DNA of 64,000 nt from Sandaracinus amylolyticus (GTDB lineage: Bacteria > Myxococcota_A > Polyangia > Polyangiales > Sandaracinaceae), in assembly GCF_021631985.1 (NCBI RefSeq), contig NZ_CP070225.1, forward strand, positions 2,976,001 to 3,040,000, written 5' to 3'. This document shows, piece after piece, positions 10,303 through 16,824 of the stretch. A program made the position numbers and the translations under genes. Each line of letters begins with the position of its first letter. Position 1 is the first letter of the stretch. A model generated the notes under the pieces. That model was not told where the DNA came from. It ran no database searches and was given only the letters and a program-made list of their open reading frames with translations.

Positions 10303-11026
10303 GAAGCACAGCGTGCTCGTGATCGGCGCCGGCGGGCTCGGATGCGCGGCGGGGATCGCGCTCGCGCGCAGCGGGATCGAGCTCGACGTGACGTTCGTCG
10401 ATCCCGATCGCGTCGAGCGCAGCAACCTGCATCGCCAGGTGCTCTTCGACGATCGCGACGTCGGGCATCCGAAGGCGGAGCGCGCTGCCGAGAAGATGCA
10501 CGCGATCTCCGGCGGCGCGATCACCGCACGCGGCGTGATCGATCGCGTCGACGTGACCAACGCCGAGGCGCTCTCGCGCGCCCACGACGTCGTGATCGAA
10601 GGCACCGATCGCCACGAGTCGAAGTTCCTCGCGGCCGACGCCGCGGCGCTCGCGCGCACCCCGGTCGTGCACGGCGGCGTGGTGCGCTGGGCGGGCTGGG
10701 CGATGGCGAGCACGCCCTTCGAGAGCGCGTGCCTGCGCTGCGTCTTCGAGGACGTGCCGCGCGACACCGACGTCGAGACCTGCGCCGAGGCCGGCGTGAT
10801 CGGCCCCGCGGTCGGCATCATCGGCGCGCTCGAGGCCGCGCTCGCGGTCCAGATCCTCGAGGGACGCCGCGAGGCCGCGGGCGTGCTCCATCGCTTCGAC
10901 GTTCGCACCGCGAGCGCCCGCACCAGCCGCGTGAAGTCGCGCGCGAGCTGCCCGCTGTGTGGAGAGCGCGCGACCATCCGCGCGCTCGACGAAGACCGCT
11001 ACGCCGCGCGTGCATGCGCGACGTGA
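10292..11026 (+). CDS. ThiF/MoeB-type E1-like adenylyltransferase for the CysO sulfur carrier
   Basis: 244 residues from a TTG at 10292; a GTG at 10313 is an alternative start. It has the nucleotide fold GAGGLG (12-17), the ATP-contact motif RSNLHRQ (43-49), four zinc cysteines as CLRC (147/150) and CPLC (220/223), and the catalytic-type cysteine in TCAEAGVIGP (Cys164). No rhodanese domain is attached, unlike mycobacterial MoeZ. By family chemistry it should adenylate the C-terminal glycine of a small ubiquitin-like protein so that sulfur can be added. The sulfur carrier gene lies 43 bases downstream, so CysO is the likely partner. The N-terminus is short for MoeB, which leaves the start open. 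Confidence 0.88.
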   Translation: MRSEKHSVLVIGAGGLGCAAGIALARSGIELDVTFVDPDRVERSNLHRQVLFDDRDVGHPKAERAAEKMHAISGGAITARGVIDRVDVTNAEALSRAHDVVIEGTDRHESKFLAADAAALARTPVVHGGVVRWAGWAMASTPFESACLRCVFEDVPRDTDVETCAEAGVIGPAVGIIGALEAALAVQILEGRREAAGVLHRFDVRTASARTSRVKSRASCPLCGERATIRALDEDRYAARACAT

Positions 11027-11069
11027 CCCGTTCTGCTCGGAAGACAGAGCCGTTCAGGAGAAGAGAGCC

Positions 11070-11342
11070 ATGACGATCAAGGTCCGCATCCCCACCCCGC
11101 TCCGCACCCTCACCGGCGGTCAGGACGAGGTCAAGGCCGAGGGCACGACGGTGCGCGCGGTCATCGATCACCTCGAGGCGCAGTACCCCGGCCTCAAGGA
11201 TCGCGTCTGCGACGAGAAGGGCGTGCGCCGCTTCGTGAACGTGTTCCTCAACGAAGAGGACATCCGCTTCCTCGACGGCCTCGACAGCGCGGTGCGCGCC
11301 GGGGACTCGGTCGAGATCATCCCCGCGATCGCCGGCGGGTGA
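11070..11342 (+). CDS. cysO: MoaD/ThiS-like sulfur carrier protein (CysO type)
   Basis: 90-residue beta-grasp protein ending exactly in Gly-Gly (IPAIAGG), the site that becomes a thiocarboxylate. The ATG at 11070 has AGGAG (11056-11060) upstream. NVFLNEEDIRFLDGLDS and the GDSVEIIPAIAGG end fit the MoaD/ThiS family; the length matches mycobacterial CysO (about 93). Placed between its presumed activating enzyme and CysM, followed by a JAMM peptidase, it is almost certainly the cysteine-pathway carrier rather than a molybdopterin subunit. No residues follow the GG, so no unmasking cleavage is needed. Confidence 0.9.
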   Translation: MTIKVRIPTPLRTLTGGQDEVKAEGTTVRAVIDHLEAQYPGLKDRVCDEKGVRRFVNVFLNEEDIRFLDGLDSAVRAGDSVEIIPAIAGG

Positions 11343-11348
11343 TCGTCG

Positions 11349-12281
11349 ATGCTCGCACGAGCGCGTCGCATCGCTGACGTCACCGAGGCGGTCGGCAACA
11401 CGCCGCTCGTGCGGCTGCGTCACCTCGAGGCGAAGGAGTGCCCGGGCGTCGAGCTCTGGCTGAAGCTCGAGTACTGCAACCCGGGCGGCTCGGTGAAGGA
11501 TCGCCCTGCCCTGCAGATGATCCGCGATGCGATCGCGAGTGGTCGCCTCACCAGCGACAAGATCCTGATCGACAGCACGAGCGGGAACACGGGCGTCGCG
11601 TACTCGCTCTTCGGCGCGGCGCTCGGCATCCGCGTGCAGCTCGTGATGCCGAGCAACGTGTCGCAGGCGCGCAAGGACATCACGCGCGCGTTCGGCACCG
11701 AGCTGATCCACAGCGATCCGATGGAGGGCTCGGACGGCGCGATCCGCCTCGTGAAGACGATCGTGGACGAGAATCCCGATCGTTACTTCTATCCGGATCA
11801 GTACTCGAACGCGTCGAACCCGCGCGCGCACTACCTCGGCACGGGGCGCGAGATCCTCGAGCAGGTCGGCGATCGCCTCACGCACTTCTGCGCGGGGCTC
11901 GGCACGACGGGCACGATGATGGGCACCACGCGCCGCCTGAAGGAGCGCTCGAGCGCAATCCAGTGCGTCGCGCTCGAGCCCGCCGAGGCGATGCACGGGC
12001 TCGAGGGGCTCAAGCACATGGGCAGCTCGATCGTCCCGCCGATCTACGACCCGACGATCTTCGACGAGATCCTGCCGGTCCCGACCGAAGAGGGCTGGGA
12101 CATGGCGGACCGCATCGCGCGCGAGGAGGGCCTGCACGTCGGGCACTCGACGGGCGGCAACGTGTGGGGCGCGATCCAGCTCGCGAAGCGCATCGAGCGC
12201 GGGTGCGTCGTCACCGTCGCGTGCGATCGCGGCGATCGCTACTTCGCGCCGATGCGATGGGAGAAGCGCTATGAGTGGTGA
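11349..12281 (+). CDS. cysM: Cysteine synthase, CysM type (uses CysO thiocarboxylate)
   Basis: 310-residue PLP enzyme. PLP lysine in NPGGSVKDRPA (Lys50), SGNTG at 78-82. The segment THFCAGLGTTGTMMGT and IYDPTIF closely match what I recall of M. tuberculosis CysM, which takes O-phosphoserine and CysO-COSH rather than free sulfide. In the Mycobacterium pathway the sulfur goes from the carrier to aminoacrylate, giving a CysO-cysteine adduct. The substrate choice here is inferred from context. The start lies six bases after the cysO stop, and the last 11 bases overlap the mec gene. Confidence 0.88.
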   Translation: MLARARRIADVTEAVGNTPLVRLRHLEAKECPGVELWLKLEYCNPGGSVKDRPALQMIRDAIASGRLTSDKILIDSTSGNTGVAYSLFGAALGIRVQLVMPSNVSQARKDITRAFGTELIHSDPMEGSDGAIRLVKTIVDENPDRYFYPDQYSNASNPRAHYLGTGREILEQVGDRLTHFCAGLGTTGTMMGTTRRLKERSSAIQCVALEPAEAMHGLEGLKHMGSSIVPPIYDPTIFDEILPVPTEEGWDMADRIAREEGLHVGHSTGGNVWGAIQLAKRIERGCVVTVACDRGDRYFAPMRWEKRYEW

Positions 12282-12774
12282 GAAGCCGTGGATCGAGGGT
12301 GATCTCGCGATCACGAAGAGCGCGATCGACGCGATCTACGCGCACGCGAAGGAGACGTACCCGAGCGAGTGCTGCGGGTTCGTGTCGGGCCCGGCGGACG
12401 ACGTCGCGCGCTGCGACGAGGCGGTGCGCGAGGTGAACGAGGCGGACAAGTACCATCGCCTCGACCCCGAGCGCTTCCCGCGCACGGCGCGCACGTACTT
12501 CAAGATCCACGAGCTGCGCGCGGCGCGCGCGTTCGAGCGCGGCGAGGCGAGCGGCAGGCCGATCAAGGTCATCTACCACTCGCACTGCGACGCGGGCTCG
12601 TACTTCAGCGCCGAGGACGCGGCGACGTTCGCGTCGGAAGGCGCGCTGATGTGGCCGTGCGCGTTCGTCGTCGTGAGCGTGATCGAGGGCGAGCCCAAGG
12701 GACATCAGCTCTGGGTGCACGTCCCGGGCACGAACGAGTTCCGGGAAGCGCCGATCCGCACCGTCGAAGGCTGA
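12271..12774 (+). CDS. mec: JAMM/MPN+ metalloprotease (Mec) releasing cysteine from CysO
   Basis: 167-residue zinc peptidase. The JAMM set is complete: Glu33 (PSECCG), then H103-S-H105 and seven residues to S113 and D116 (HSHCDAGSYFSAED). Mycobacterial Mec removes the C-terminal cysteine from CysO-Cys, regenerating the carrier; the neighbourhood here supports the same job. The ATG at 12271 overlaps the end of cysM. It is the last gene of the operon; a duplicated palindromic element follows 10 bases downstream. A protein deubiquitinase-like role is unlikely given the context. Confidence 0.9.
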   Translation: MSGEKPWIEGDLAITKSAIDAIYAHAKETYPSECCGFVSGPADDVARCDEAVREVNEADKYHRLDPERFPRTARTYFKIHELRAARAFERGEASGRPIKVIYHSHCDAGSYFSAEDAATFASEGALMWPCAFVVVSVIEGEPKGHQLWVHVPGTNEFREAPIRTVEG

Positions 12775-12784
12775 ATCGCGCGAG

Positions 12785-12974
12785 TTCAACGGCTCGCTGC
12801 GCAGCCAGCTCCCGTCCGTGCCCGAGACGGGCACTCCCGTCCGCCGGCTGCTTCGCGAGCACTCCTGTCGAGTCCCGATTTCAACGGCTCGCTGCGCAGC
12901 CAGCTCCCGTCCGTGCCCGAGACGGGCACTCCCGTCCGCCGGCTGCTTCGCGAGCACTCCTGTCGAGTCCCGAT
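12785..12974. repeat. Perfect 95-bp direct tandem duplication of a palindromic element
   Basis: Two identical head-to-tail copies, 12785-12879 and 12880-12974. Each contains an outer imperfect inverted repeat (GCTCGC..GCAGCC against GGCTGC..GCGAGC) and an inner perfect hairpin GTGCCCGAGACGGGCAC. No coding sequence or transposase is linked to it. It begins 10 bases after the mec stop, so it may act as the operon's 3' structure. A diverged relative lies at 30.92-31.01 kb, sharing GGCTCGCTG, CTCCCGTCC and GCGAGCACTCC in the same order. Confidence 0.9.
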
Positions 12975-13258
12975 TTCGGCCGCAGAACGCGATTTAGCGG
13001 CGCCCGATCGCGTCCAGCGCGCGCTGGACGCGGTTCTAGGCCGCCGAATCGCGTCCAGTGGCCACTAGAGCCAATTCTCCGGCTCCCAACCGCTTCAATT
13101 CCGCTCTGACTGCGTGTGGGGGATTCCCAATCGCCTTCTGGGCGCGCTGGAGGCGAGTTGGCGGCGCGAAATCGCGTTCTCGGCGCCGAGGAAGCGGTCC
13201 GGCGCGACGGCTCCTGGGACGTCCCCGGAGACTCGCGCGGCGTGGGCCCAAACGCATC
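12975..13258. other. Non-coding stretch with palindromes
   Basis: About 280 bases without a convincing gene. Besides the 24-bp palindrome listed separately it holds AGTGGCCACT and CTCGGCGCCGAG, both perfect palindromes, and recurring ATCGCGTCCAG-like words. No RNA gene was recognised, and the short frames present have no ribosome site or motif. Confidence 0.6.
13009..13032. repeat. 24-bp perfect palindrome
   Basis: CGCGTCCAGCGC followed immediately by its exact reverse complement GCGCTGGACGCG, with no spacer. It could be a protein-binding site or part of a repeat family; the half-site word GCGTCCAG recurs about 30 bases further on. No gene covers it. Confidence 0.85.
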
Positions 13259-13288
13259 GAGCCCGCGCTCCCTTCGGGAGGCGGGCTC
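13259..13288 (-). terminator. Likely intrinsic terminator of rplS
   Basis: Stem GAGCCCGC (13259-13266) with GCGGGCTC (13281-13288), and an inner stem CTCCC/GGGAG closed by a TTC loop, with one bulged base. It lies about 40 bases past the rplS stop on the minus strand. A short TTT follows a few bases further, so the U-tract is weak. Confidence 0.65.
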
Positions 13289-13326
13289 ATCTCGCCTTGC
13301 GGCGGGACTGCGATCCCTCGAAGGGA

Positions 13327-13707
13327 TCAGCTCTGGGGCGCCGAGTCCTGCTCGACGTTGCGGCTCTGCTTGAGGCGGGCGGCCTTGCCCTCGAGCTCAC
13401 GCAGGTAGTAGAGGCGGCTGCGGCGGACCGCGCCACGGCTCACGATCTCGAGCTTCTCGATGCGCGGCGAGTGCTGCGGGAAGATGCGCTCCACGCCGAC
13501 GCCGAAGCTGACCTTGCGGACGGTGAACGTCGCGCCGATGCCGCCGCCGTTCTTGCGGATGACGACGCCCTGGAAGACCTGGACGCGCTCCTTCTCGCCC
13601 TCGCGGATGCGGTAGTGAACGCGCACCTGGTCGCCGGCGCGGAAGGTCGGGAGCTGCCGCTGGAACGCGGCCGCGATCGCGGTGATCTTCGGAACGGTAT
13701 TGGACAT
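13327..13707 (-). CDS. rplS: 50S ribosomal protein L19
   Basis: 126 residues; binds 23S rRNA at the 30S-50S interface. [20 protein letters not shown] and [15 protein letters not shown] are the L19 signatures, followed by [24 protein letters not shown]. The frame is open to 13743, but the ATG at 13707 ([11 protein letters not shown]) gives the usual N-terminus. In most bacteria rplS closes the rpsP-rimM-trmD operon. Here an oppositely oriented bcp gene sits between it and that cluster, and rplS has its own promoter just upstream. The tail after the conserved core (about 12 residues) is polar and variable. Confidence 0.95.
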   Translation of the reverse strand: MSNTVPKITAIAAAFQRQLPTFRAGDQVRVHYRIREGEKERVQVFQGVVIRKNGGGIGATFTVRKVSFGVGVERIFPQHSPRIEKLEIVSRGAVRRSRLYYLRELEGKAARLKQSRNVEQDSAPQS

Positions 13708-13733
13708 GTCGGACGACTCTCGAAGGGGCGCAG

Positions 13734-13762
13734 TGACTAGCATCGCGTCCTTGCTCAGTCAA
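13734..13762 (-). promoter_or_regulatory. Predicted sigma-70-type promoter of rplS
   Basis: On the minus strand TTGACT (13762-13757), exactly 17 bases, then TAGTCA (13739-13734), about 27 bases before the rplS start. The spacing and the TA-starting -10 match the rpsP promoter found in this window. It explains how rplS is expressed although separated from the trmD operon. Confidence 0.6.
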
Positions 13763-13788
13763 TCGCGAGAGCCCAAGACAGCCACACC

Positions 13789-14268
13789 ATGCTCGAGATC
13801 GGACAGCAAGCCCCCGCGTTCTTCGGACGCGATCAGAACGGCAACGAGGTGCGCTCCGAGGATCTCCTCGCGAAAGGCCCGGTCGTTCTCTACTTCTACC
13901 CGAAGGACTTCACGCCCGGCTGCACCCGCGAGGCGTGCATGTTCCGCGACGCGTTCGAAGATCTGCAGGGGCAAGGCGCCACGATCGTCGGCGTGAGCGC
14001 GGACAGCGGCGAGAGCCACAAGCGCTTCGCCGAGCGGTACCAGCTGCCCTTCTCGCTGCTCTCCGATCCCGATCGGAAGCTCGCGCGCGACTACGCGATC
14101 GTGCGCCCGCTCGGGCTCGGCGCGCGGCGCGTGACCTTCGTGATCGGGCGCGACGGGAAGATCCGCGGCGCGTTCCACCACGAGATCTCGATGTCGCGCC
14201 ACGTGACCGACGTGAAGGATCTCCTCACGCGCCTGCAGGGCGAGACCAGCGCGTCCGCCGGGCGCTGA
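13789..14268 (+). CDS. bcp: Thioredoxin-dependent peroxiredoxin, BCP/PrxQ type
   Basis: 159 residues. Reduces hydrogen peroxide and organic peroxides with a reactive cysteine in FTPGCTREAC: Cys45 is peroxidatic, and Cys50, five residues on, is the resolving cysteine typical of the BCP/PrxQ branch. Cytosolic, with no signal. The gene runs against its neighbours: it is divergent from rplS and convergent with the RNA methyltransferase gene, its stop abutting that gene's stop. It therefore interrupts the usual ribosomal-protein/RNA-modification operon. Confidence 0.92.
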   Translation: MLEIGQQAPAFFGRDQNGNEVRSEDLLAKGPVVLYFYPKDFTPGCTREACMFRDAFEDLQGQGATIVGVSADSGESHKRFAERYQLPFSLLSDPDRKLARDYAIVRPLGLGARRVTFVIGRDGKIRGAFHHEISMSRHVTDVKDLLTRLQGETSASAGR

Positions 14269-14838
14269 TCAGCGATCGCCGAGCAGGCGATCGAAGGTGA
14301 TCGCGGCCGCGGCGCGCACCGAGAGGTGGTTGTAGTCCGAGCCCGGCTGGATCGGCGCGAGCACCACGTCGGCGCGATCCATCAGCGTCGAGTGCAGCCC
14401 GTGCGCGGTGCCGAAGAGGATCAGCACGGGCCGCGCGGACGTCTCGAGCAGCGCGCGGCCGTCGGCCCACGACGTGAGCGTCTTGCCGGGCGGCGCCTTC
14501 GCGGCGGTCACCCAGAGCGCGGGCGCGCTGCCCTCGCGCTCGGCGATCGCGGCGATCGCGGCATCGACGCTCTCGATCGGCGCGCAGATCGACAGCGCGC
14601 GCGTGCGCTCCGGGACCCGACGCGCGCCCGCGCCGTTGGCCCAGTGATCGAGGATGCGCTCGACGAGCAGGCGCTGCGCCGCGATCGGCGAGACGACCCA
14701 GTAGCCGGCGAGCCCGAACGTGCGCGCGCTGCGCGCGAGATCGTGCACGTCGACGTTGGTGATCGCCGACGCGATCGGGTGCCCTGCGCGATCGCGCACC
14801 GGGTGATGCACCAGCGCGCAGTGCACGCGCGCCTTCAC
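14269..14838 (-). CDS. SAM-dependent RNA methyltransferase (SPOUT-like, TrmD-associated)
   Basis: 189 residues from a GTG at 14838 that overlaps the trmD stop (GTGA), preceded by AGGAGAGG. Features fit the small SPOUT-like RNA methyltransferase family (Methyltrn_RNA_4 type) that in many deltaproteobacteria and relatives lies next to, or is fused to, TrmD: HPVRDRAGHPIASAITNVD at the start, LILFGTAHGL as the glycine loop for SAM near residue 145, and GSDYNHLSVRAAAAI near the end. Target base unknown. Last gene of the rpsP operon; its stop abuts bcp. Confidence 0.78.
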   Translation of the reverse strand: MKARVHCALVHHPVRDRAGHPIASAITNVDVHDLARSARTFGLAGYWVVSPIAAQRLLVERILDHWANGAGARRVPERTRALSICAPIESVDAAIAAIAEREGSAPALWVTAAKAPPGKTLTSWADGRALLETSARPVLILFGTAHGLHSTLMDRADVVLAPIQPGSDYNHLSVRAAAAITFDRLLGDR

Positions 14839-15602
14839 GCGCCCTCTCCTTCGCGGCGGATCGCGTCGAGGAGCTTCTGCTCCTCCGCGTCGGGCGGGAA
14901 CGTCTCGAGGAGATCGGGACGTCGCGCGAGGGTGCGGCGCAGCGACTCCTTCTTGCGCCACTTCGCGACCTGCGCGTGGTGCCCGCTGAGCAGCACGTCG
15001 GGCACCTTCTCGCCGCGGAACTCCGCGGGCCGCGTGTAGTGCGGGTACTCGATGCGCCCCTGCGCGTGGGACTCCTCGTGCGTCGACTCGGGGTTGCCGA
15101 GCACGCCCGGGAGCAGACGCCCGACCGCCTCGACGATGACCATCGCGCCGACCTCGCCGCCCATCAGCACGAAGTCGCCGAGCGAGATCTCGCGATCGCA
15201 GCGGATGCGTGCGCGCTCGTCGACGCCCTCGTAGCGGCCGCACACGAGCGTGAGCGCCTTCTGCGTGCTCGCGAGCTCCCGCGCGATGCGCTGGGTGAAG
15301 GGCTCGCCCTGCGGCGTGAGGAGGATCCGCAGCGGTCGCGCCCCACCGTCCTCGCGCGCGCTCTCGCGTGCTTCGGCGGAGTCCATCGCGTCGACCAGCG
15401 GGCCCGGCATCATGACCATGCCGCTGCCGCCGCCGTAGGGCGCGTCGTCCACGGTGCGGTGGCGATCCTTCGTGAACTCGCGCGGCGTGATCGGATGGAT
15501 CTCGAGCGCGCCCGACTCGACCGCCTTGCCCACGAGCCCGGTGCGCACGAACGAGTCGAGCATCTCGGGCAGCACGGTGACGACGTAGAAGCGCATCTTC
15601 AT
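14835..15602 (-). CDS. trmD: tRNA (guanine-N1)-methyltransferase
   Basis: 255 residues; methylates G37 next to the anticodon to prevent frameshifting. The trefoil-knot SAM site is seen in CGRYEGVDERA and ISLGDFVLMGGEVGA, with DDAPYGGGSGMVM earlier and YPHYTRPAEFRGEKVPDVL, which is nearly invariant in TrmD. The ATG at 15602 overlaps the rimM stop (ATGA); a second ATG two codons in is possible. It overlaps the downstream RNA methyltransferase likewise, so the two should be translated together. Confidence 0.96.
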   Translation of the reverse strand: MKMRFYVVTVLPEMLDSFVRTGLVGKAVESGALEIHPITPREFTKDRHRTVDDAPYGGGSGMVMMPGPLVDAMDSAEARESAREDGGARPLRILLTPQGEPFTQRIARELASTQKALTLVCGRYEGVDERARIRCDREISLGDFVLMGGEVGAMVIVEAVGRLLPGVLGNPESTHEESHAQGRIEYPHYTRPAEFRGEKVPDVLLSGHHAQVAKWRKKESLRRTLARRPDLLETFPPDAEEQKLLDAIRREGEGA

Positions 15603-16144
15603 CCTGCGGCGGGATCGACGGGCTCGAAGTCCGCGGTGTGCGCGACCTCGATGCGACCGCCCTCGACGTCCACGTCGATCACGTAGGGCTCGATGAGCGG
15701 GATCTCGATGACCCCGCGCGCGGTCGGCACCCGCAGGCAGTCGACGCTCGGGTACGAGAGCACTTCGTCGACGACGCCGAGCTCCACTCCGTCTTCGACG
15801 ACGCGGAGGCCGATCAGATCGACGTGGTAGACCTCGTCCTCGTCGGGCTCGGGCATCCACGCGCGACGCGCGGCGATCTCCGCGCCTCGCAGCGCCTCGG
15901 CCTGCTCGACCGTCGTCACGCCCTCGAGCCGCAGCACGTCGGCGTCGCCGCTGCGCTTGCTTTCGAGCACGGCGTGCTCGCGATCGCCGGACTTCGCGCG
16001 CACGACGACGCGCTCCAGCTCGAGCAGGAGCGGCGAGTCGGGGTTGAATCGGTGGACGCGGACTTCGCCGCGCACACCGTGCGGTCGCGTGATCGCGCCG
16101 AGGACGACGACGTCGTCGCTCTCGGCCCGCAGGTCGCGCCCCAC
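15599..16144 (-). CDS. rimM: Ribosome maturation factor RimM
   Basis: 181 residues; helps assemble the 30S head through S19. LGAITRPHGVRGEVRVHRFN is the N-terminal barrel signature, and the PRC-barrel half follows (YHVDLIGLRVVEDGVELG, VPTARGVIEIPLIEPYV). The GTG at 16144 has GAGG eight bases upstream and lies 13 bases after the KH gene; the open frame further upstream overlaps that gene and is not conserved-looking. Four-base overlap with trmD. Confidence 0.94.
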   Translation of the reverse strand: MGRDLRAESDDVVVLGAITRPHGVRGEVRVHRFNPDSPLLLELERVVVRAKSGDREHAVLESKRSGDADVLRLEGVTTVEQAEALRGAEIAARRAWMPEPDEDEVYHVDLIGLRVVEDGVELGVVDEVLSYPSVDCLRVPTARGVIEIPLIEPYVIDVDVEGGRIEVAHTADFEPVDPAAG

Positions 16145-16157
16145 GGTGGTCGCCTCG

Positions 16158-16403
16158 TTACTCGAGGATCTCGAGGATCGCGCGCTTGCGCAGGCGCGCG
16201 GACGTCGCGGCGAGCAGCGTACGGATCGCACGCGCGGTGCGCCCGTCCTTGCCGATCACCTTGCCGAGATCGTCCTCGGCGACCGAGAGCTCGTAGACGG
16301 TCGCGCGATCGCCGTCGACCGCTTGCACGCGCACCTCGTCGGGCTCGTCGACGAGGTTGCGCGCGATGAACGTCAGGAGCTCTTCGAGCTTCGGCTCGTC
16401 CAT
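16158..16403 (-). CDS. khpA: KH-domain RNA-binding protein KhpA
   Basis: 81 residues, a single KH domain with the GxxG loop in GKVIGKDGRTARAIR. The family (YlqC/KhpA) binds RNA and in several bacteria acts with KhpB in cell-division or small-RNA control. Its place between rpsP and rimM is the standard one. The start codon follows about 14 bases after the rpsP stop. Confidence 0.93.
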   Translation of the reverse strand: MDEPKLEELLTFIARNLVDEPDEVRVQAVDGDRATVYELSVAEDDLGKVIGKDGRTARAIRTLLAATSARLRKRAILEILE

Positions 16404-16417
16404 GGACGACGAAGCGC

Positions 16418-16672
16418 TCAGGCGATCGCCTGGGTCGCGCGGCGGTAGTCGTTCAGCACGTGGCGAACGCGCGTCGAGGTCTGCGCGCCCACGCCGACCC
16501 AGTGGTCCACGCGGCTGAGGTCGATGCGCGCGGTCTCGATCGGCTTGGCCGGATCGTACGTGCCGATCTGCTCGAGGAAGCGCCCGTCACGCGGGTTCTC
16601 CGAGTCCGTGACGACGACGTGGTAGTAGGGGCGCTTCTTGGTGCCGAAGCGAGCGAGCCGGATCGTGACCAT
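16418..16672 (-). CDS. rpsP: 30S ribosomal protein S16
   Basis: 84 residues, normal length. MVTIRLARFGTKKRPYYHVVVTDS and RDGRFLEQIGTYDP are unmistakable S16. First gene of rpsP-khpA-rimM-trmD-RNA methyltransferase, with a good promoter 67 bases upstream and a leader that can form a hairpin (GCGCCC 16708-16713 with GGGCGC 16719-16724). Confidence 0.97.
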   Translation of the reverse strand: MVTIRLARFGTKKRPYYHVVVTDSENPRDGRFLEQIGTYDPAKPIETARIDLSRVDHWVGVGAQTSTRVRHVLNDYRRATQAIA

Positions 16673-16738
16673 CGATATGCCTCGAGAACAGAGCGTAGAA
16701 CGCAGAAGCGCCCAGGACGGGCGCCGAAAGGGTCGCGA

Positions 16739-16767
16739 AAGCTAGCGGAGGCTCCTCGGAGCGTCAA
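16739..16767 (-). promoter_or_regulatory. Predicted promoter of the rpsP operon
   Basis: Minus strand TTGACG (16767-16762), 17 bases, TAGCTT (16744-16739). Same architecture as the rplS promoter. Nothing else is coded in this gap, which separates rpsP from the divergent cytochrome gene. Confidence 0.6.
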
Positions 16768-16824
16768 GGACGGGCCCGTGAGCACGGTGGTCAGCGCGGT
16801 GGCCAGGCGCTAGAACGGGGCGCG

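Noticed and set aside
12785-12974. Insertion sequence or attachment-site duplication
   Set aside because: No transposase or integrase in the window, no target-site logic, and the copies are directly adjacent rather than flanking anything.
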